Shown here in pieces: positions 59,698-64,000 of a DNA stretch of 64,000 nt. Origin of the DNA: Astragalus membranaceus (taxonomy: Eukaryota > Streptophyta > Magnoliopsida > Fabales > Fabaceae); assembly GCA_039519185.1 (NCBI GenBank), contig CM076851.1, positions 30,525,825-30,589,824 on the forward strand, read 5' to 3'. The notes below the pieces were generated by a model, which worked only from the letters and a program-made list of their open reading frames with translations, was not told the origin of the DNA and did no database searches. The translations under genes and the position numbers were made by a program. The first letter of the stretch is position 1. Each line of letters begins with the position of its first letter.

Positions 59698-60118
59698 TGT
59701 TCTAGACTGGGTCATGAGACCCACTCCAGTAATTGGACATAAATAAGCCTAATAACTTTGGCCCATATCCGTGATATATCAGCCCATTCATGACTATCAT
59801 GCCTCAATGGCTCAGATTCACCTGATCGATCCGACGGCTCAAAGCTGGCACGGATCCCTATAAATACTGACATACATTGCCATTAATAGGTACATTCTCT
59901 CATTCCTTGCTATATTGCTCTACAATTCTCAATATTAACTTGAGCGTCAGAGTGGCATCGCAGGTACCCCACCCGGGAACACTCTGACATTGCTCCAGAA
60001 CACAAGTCAACCCGGCCACAAGCAGGCCCGGTCACAAACCGGCCCGAGCACAAACCGGCCCGGTCACCTTGATACCCTGTGATTCAACTCATCCAAGCTT
60101 GGTCACTCTGCTACCTCC
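59698..60118 (+). repeat. 3' LTR of the outer Tat-type element
   Basis: About 421 bp matching 20629-21047 with scattered substitutions, including a CTATAAATAC TATA-like box. Similarity to the 5' copy continues about 38 bp past this end (TGGTGCCATCTAAGACTC), which is unexpected for a 3' LTR. Confidence 0.72.
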
Positions 60119-60783
60119 TGGTGCCATCTAAGACTCAATCAAACAAAGTAACTCCTCTACCGACTACCAACCCGGTCCGATCCGCGACAAGGTAAAGGTA
60201 CAGAACATGCAGGTACTCATTTAACTATCCGCCTCATTTACTTGTGAGTATGAGTTTTTTTTGTCATCCTTAATTATTATCCCCTTTCAGAAAGGTTTAC
60301 GTGAGATGAGAGCCTATACAGGAGGAGACACCGGGAGGCCATATGACCTTAGTTGGATCACACTCTTTCACCGTTTATCTATAGAGCAAAAACTCGTCAA
60401 CCAGCGGGGAAACTTTTTGTTGATATAACAATGTAATAATGTAATAATTAAAAGAGCAACTAGGTCCCCTATCTCAATCGAAATACTATTTGTATATATA
60501 TTTTATAAGAGTCCCTTATTTTTTAAGCTTTGTTACTTGTTTTTAGCATTGTAGTATGGTTGCTTAATTTAATGGTTCATCTCTTTTATAGTTTACATGA
60601 CAAAGAATTCATTAACAATTTAAATTCAATTTTTTATGAGAATCTCAAGTACAAAACGTGGGTTAAGACCCAATTTAATATTTTAATATAAAATTATGCA
60701 TTAGTTAAATGTTACTTAACTTTTTTACTATTGGAGCAAGAATATGTTAGATTGCTTAAAGTTTGTTTAAGAACAAGTAGGAT
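60119..60783. other. Stretch after the nest
   Basis: The first 38 bp resemble the leader after the 5' Tat LTR. At 60288-60427 a short frame (KGLREMRAYTGGDTGRP...) follows a CCTTTCAG acceptor-like site; I do not recognise it. The rest is AT-rich with nothing seen. Confidence 0.35.
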
Positions 60784-60979
60784 ACCCGTGCATACGCATG
60801 GGTGCTGTCGTGTTCTTTTTATGAATGAATTTTGACAGTATTTAAATAGTTTGAACATTACCCCGTGAAAACAAAGACAAATTTAAAGTACATAAAAACG
60901 GAGTTTAATTCAAATAAAAAATAGATAAATATTAAAATCTAGAAATGTAAAAGTACCATTTAAAGCCAATCTGTGCATT

Positions 60980-62115
60980 TATCCTGTGTTTTTTGATATA
61001 TCAGTGCAGTGTTTTTTAATATATCAGTGTTTTTATCTCGTGTTTTTTTATATATCAGTGCAGCTATCTCGTGTTTTTATATATATATCATTTCAGTTAT
61101 CCCCATATTTTTTTATATATCAGTGCAGTTATCTCGTGTTTTATATGTATCAGAGTCAGAGCAGTTATCTCATAGTTTCAATTGATTATTTGACTTGATT
61201 AATAGATTATAGTAGATAGTAAAAGATAGATATAGATTATCAATAAGAAATATTTATCCCGTATTTTCTTATATATCAGTGACAATTATTTGTCATTTTT
61301 TAGGTATTTAGTGACAAGTATTTGTCACGTGTGTTTTAAATATTAATCAGTTTAAATAGTCATTAAGCTTTTTTGTTTTTTTAGATAGTAGGTTTATATA
61401 TAGTAGTCTTCAAAAATTATAATTATCAATGGCAAATATTAATCCCGTTTTTTATATATCACTGTAGTTATCACATGTTTTTTTATATATCAGTGCAGTT
61501 ATCTCGTAGTTTCATTTGATTATTTTAGTTGATTAGTAGATTATAGTAGATAGTAAAAGTTAGATAGTAGATTATCAATAAGAAATATTTATTTTAAATA
61601 TTAATTAGTAGTTTAAATAGTCATTAAGTCTTCTTGTTGTTTAGATAGTAGGTTTGTACGTAGTCGTAGTCTTCAAAAATTTTAACTATCAATGACAAAT
61701 ATTAATCTCGTGTTTTTTTATATATCAGTGCAGTTATCTCGTGTTTTTTTATATATCAGTACAGTTATCTCGTAGTTTCAATTGATTATTTTAGTTGATT
61801 AGTAAAATTATAGTGGATAGTAAAAGAGAGATAGTAGATTATTAATAAGAAATTTTTGCTTCAAATACTAATCAGTAGTTTAAATAGAAATTAAATCTTC
61901 TTGTTTTTTAGATAGTATGTTTATAGTAGTCTTCAAAAAATTTATTCATCAATGACAAATATTAATCATGTGTTTTTTTTATATATCAGTTCAGTTATCC
62001 CGTGCTTTTTATATATCATTGCAGTTATCTCGTAGTTTCAATTGATTATTTTAGTTGATTAGTAGATTATAGAAGATAGTAAAAAATAGATAGTAGATTA
62101 TCAATAAGAGGTGAT
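60980..62115. repeat. Higher-order AT-rich tandem repeats
   Basis: A short unit (TATATATCAGTGCAGTTATC with TCGTGTTTTTT) recurs more than ten times. It sits inside a longer unit of about 260-335 bp marked by TAGATTATAGTAGATAGTA, near 61203, 61538, 61804 and 62063. ORFs here are repeat artefacts. Confidence 0.75.
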
Positions 62116-62279
62116 ACTAGATATCAATAAGAGTGTAAACAGATTTTGGAGAGAAAAATTAAAATTTTAAGGTGATAACTTTTTCCAAAAAGGTGATAGT
62201 TTTTTTTTGTTTTTTAGTGTGACTCATTTACATTTTTATAGGTAATTTTAGTAGAGTGGTGTTTGTATAAATTTAGAAA

Positions 62280-62470
62280 TTTAGTTAAAAAAAACTAAAG
62301 TGAAGTGATAAGAGAAAGAGAAAAATTGTTTATGGGAAAAGTAAGAGTAAAGTAAAAAGAAAAAAGGAAGAAAGAGAGTGAAAGAGAAAGGTGAAAAGGA
62401 GGAAAGAGAGTGTAAGGAGAAAGAGAAAAAAATGAAGAAAGAGAGTGTAAGGAGAAAAAGAAATAGTGGG
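62280..62470. repeat. Purine-rich GA/GAAA tract
   Basis: Runs of GAGAAAGAGAAA and repeated AGAAAGAGAGTG(A/T)AAGGAG words; strong strand asymmetry. No gene. Confidence 0.6.
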
Positions 62471-62689
62471 TAATGACATTTTTACCCTTGAATTAGATTT
62501 GTCTTGTTAATAAGAGATCCAAATTGGTAATTTCGTAAGAGGTTTGTTTGTATAAATAGATAAATAAATATTAGAAGATTAGATTATATGATGGGTAGTA
62601 ATACACAGAGGCCACTTGATAGTGTTTATGAAATCCTTCAATAAAATGAGGAGTACCATTTTTTCTTAATTACTTTTTTTTAGCAAGCA

Positions 62690-63110
62690 AAATAATATAT
62701 ATTATAGATTGGGAAAAATGGGTACTTAGCACCCAAAACAAACAAAACGTTAGCAAAATACAATTAGAATCAAAATGTGACAGGAATCCACAATATAACG
62801 AGACTAGAAAAACCGACAAATAGTCACCAAGTAGGGACCAAAACCTCTCCTAGTATGATTAGAAAAGATCATAAGCCAATAGCTCTTAGATCCTAGAGAT
62901 ACATTTCAAATGATCCACACACCATTCATAGAACAAACTATATGTCCTTAATCGCAAAGAAAGTCCCTAATAGATCTAAGGTTTTTCTAGAGAAGATGAT
63001 CCTGTTACGGGTTTCCCAAATTGCCCAAAGAACTACATGTCAAATCACGATGAAGCCCATCCTATTTCGAGTAGGAAGATTGCCACTAATCATGATCCCA
63101 TTGCGGGTTT
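62690..63110 (-). pseudogene. Degraded LINE reverse-transcriptase C-terminal region
   Basis: On the minus strand around 63042-62985 a frame reads VLWAIWETRNRIIFSRKT, the block that closes the RT/zinc-finger region of plant LINE (L1-type) ORF2. Stops follow within 30 codons and the rest is decayed to about 62690. LINEs copy themselves by target-primed reverse transcription; this 3' scrap cannot. Confidence 0.65.
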
Positions 63111-63705
63111 TGTTACTAATAATTTTTTTCTAAGGAGAAATTGCACTAAAAGGTTTAAAAAAAGACTTATATCTACCTTTGACTAAAAAAATAGTGTTTA
63201 TGGAATCCAAAGTGAGTTCGTTAAATTTATGCATCCGAGATGCTCTTAGCAAAGCTCCATAAAATATATGTATGAAAGACATTTAAACACTAACATTTAC
63301 TTATTAAGAAAATGAAAAACAATTTAAAAAATTATAAGATTTAATGCAATAAAGAAGCGGAACTAAAAAAGGAACACTAACTCCAATGAGTTGACATAGT
63401 GGAGCATGACATGATTTGTATTCGGAAGATCCTGAAACTCACAAAGAGTCCAAAAGTTTTTCCTGTCTTGGACTGGGGAGACATTCTCTCTCATCCTCAA
63501 ATTTTCTAATAAACCCAAGAGCGCATTGAGCATTGTTAAAACTCTTGAAGATACCCGATTTAAAAAAATGGAACTTTAATTCAATATCCTATCATTTAAG
63601 CGAATGCAGCCCTGCAACCACATTCGTGGGAAAACTTTAGTTTTCCCTTTCTTTTTTATTTTTTTGTTACTTTAAGCAACTTTGGTTTTTCTTTTTTTAT
63701 TAATT
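63111..63705. other. No gene seen
   Basis: AT-rich sequence, possibly further decayed LINE on the minus strand (63360-63560). No termini or domains could be supported. Confidence 0.35.
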
Positions 63706-64000
63706 GGCTTAAATATATGTTACCCCTACAAATATTCTCATTTTCCATTTACCTCGCAAATTTTTTTATAAAAAAAACACCTTATAAATATTAAGTGTTT
63801 GTGTAAAGGCCCAATTTCGTCCTTGACAATTTTCTCGTGGGACAAATTCGTCCCTGACAATATTTTCAAGACACATTGGTCCCTGACAATTCCAAAACGA
63901 GATACGTTAGTCCCTCCATCCATTTAACCGTTAACAGCACAGTAAACGTCTCCTACGTGATCACGTGTCACGTTAAATGCCACAGATGGGTTTATTTTGG
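63706..64000. mobile_element. MULE left end, truncated by the window
   Basis: GGCTTAAATATATGTTACCC at 63706, followed by CTACAAATATTCTCATT, resembles the TIR of the MULE at 1571 (GGCTTAAATAGTTATTACCC, then TGCAAATAATCTCATT). At 63808 a second terminus-like sequence, GGCCCAATTTCGTCCTTG, begins, with three TCGTCC/TGGTCC...TGACAAT repeats, suggesting a nested second MULE-type TIR. Both run off the window. Confidence 0.55.

Larger units (their letters stand above)
20629..60118 (+). mobile_element. Outer element of the nest: pol-less Tat-type LTR retrotransposon
   Basis: LTRs of about 420 bp at 20629-21047 and 59698-60118 share sequence throughout (TGTTCT.GACTGGGTCATGA, GAGTGGCATCGCAGGTACCC). Between them, once nested insertions are removed, lie only about 800 bp of leader, an antisense PF04195/coiled-coil ORF in two pieces (21850-22241 and 25255-25912), and a 3' spacer (25913-26020, 59380-59697). 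No gag or pol was found. It is therefore a non-autonomous Tat derivative keeping the antisense ORF. No TSD was recognised. Confidence 0.7.
60784..62590 (-). mobile_element. AT-rich element with hairpin, possibly a Helitron
   Basis: A near-palindrome ACCCGTGCAT/ACGCATGGGT (60784-60803) resembles the GC hairpin near Helitron 3' ends when read on the minus strand, but the required CTRR-T terminus is not clean. The right part (to about 62590) has AT-rich text typical of Helitron 5' regions. No Rep/helicase. The call is tentative. Confidence 0.25.

Noticed and set aside
1..64000. tRNA, rRNA, organelle-derived insertions, or bacterial-type operons
   Set aside because: No cloverleaf-like gene, rRNA block or organelle gene was recognised; the tRNA-like matches are retrotransposon primer sites.

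Overview
This is eukaryotic, plant nuclear DNA: an AT-rich, intergenic, transposon-dominated stretch of a eudicot chromosome. The lineages seen (Tat/Ogre, Athila-like, Tekay chromovirus, Ty1/copia, CACTA, Mutator, hAT and Stowaway MITEs) and an Ogre-style LTR fit a legume or a related eudicot. The species is an inference that I cannot prove. Only one host gene looks intact: an intronless berberine-bridge-enzyme-like (BBE-like) FAD oxidoreductase on the minus strand (15898-17610).

Left part (1-20.6 kb): the end of a CACTA element (to 473); a low-copy stretch with a 53-codon coding-like ORF; a small inverted-repeat MITE; a complete MULE (1571-6105, 9-bp target-site duplication or TSD) with a broken MURA-type transposase; an hAT MITE with an 8-bp TSD (6344-6561); a Stowaway-like MITE cut by a 5'-truncated Tat-lineage Ty3/gypsy element (6899-~15075) that carries an antisense extra ORF; the BBE-like gene; and a fold-back MULE-MITE (19478-20474, 9-bp TSD). 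Sequence flanking the first MULE is a diverged duplicate of the BBE upstream region.

Middle (20.6-60.1 kb): one large nest. The outer element is a pol-less Tat-type LTR element with LTRs at 20629 and 59698. Inside its antisense ORF sits a CACTA element carrying fragments of two host genes (an inositol polyphosphate 5-phosphatase and an exosome RNase-PH-type subunit). Further in is an Athila-like element (26026-59374, TSD GAAGG). Its 5' LTR was split twice: by a copia element (26286-35107, TSD GAACG), itself split by a solo Tekay-type LTR (TSD ATACC), and by an Ogre-like solo LTR (35631-46953), itself split by a non-autonomous Tekay-type element (36081-43929, TSD CTTGA). Its interior was hit by a coding Tekay element on the minus strand (48131-57030) with one frameshift and a lost integrase catalytic Asp.

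Right part (60.1-64 kb): AT-rich higher-order repeats with a possible Helitron-like hairpin, a degraded LINE 3' end on the minus strand, and the left end of another MULE running off the window. I saw no CRISPR array, rRNA, tRNA or bacterial-type operon. The most unusual signal is an array of 14 ATCGAT sites spaced about 31-32 bp (three helical turns) in the copia LTR.
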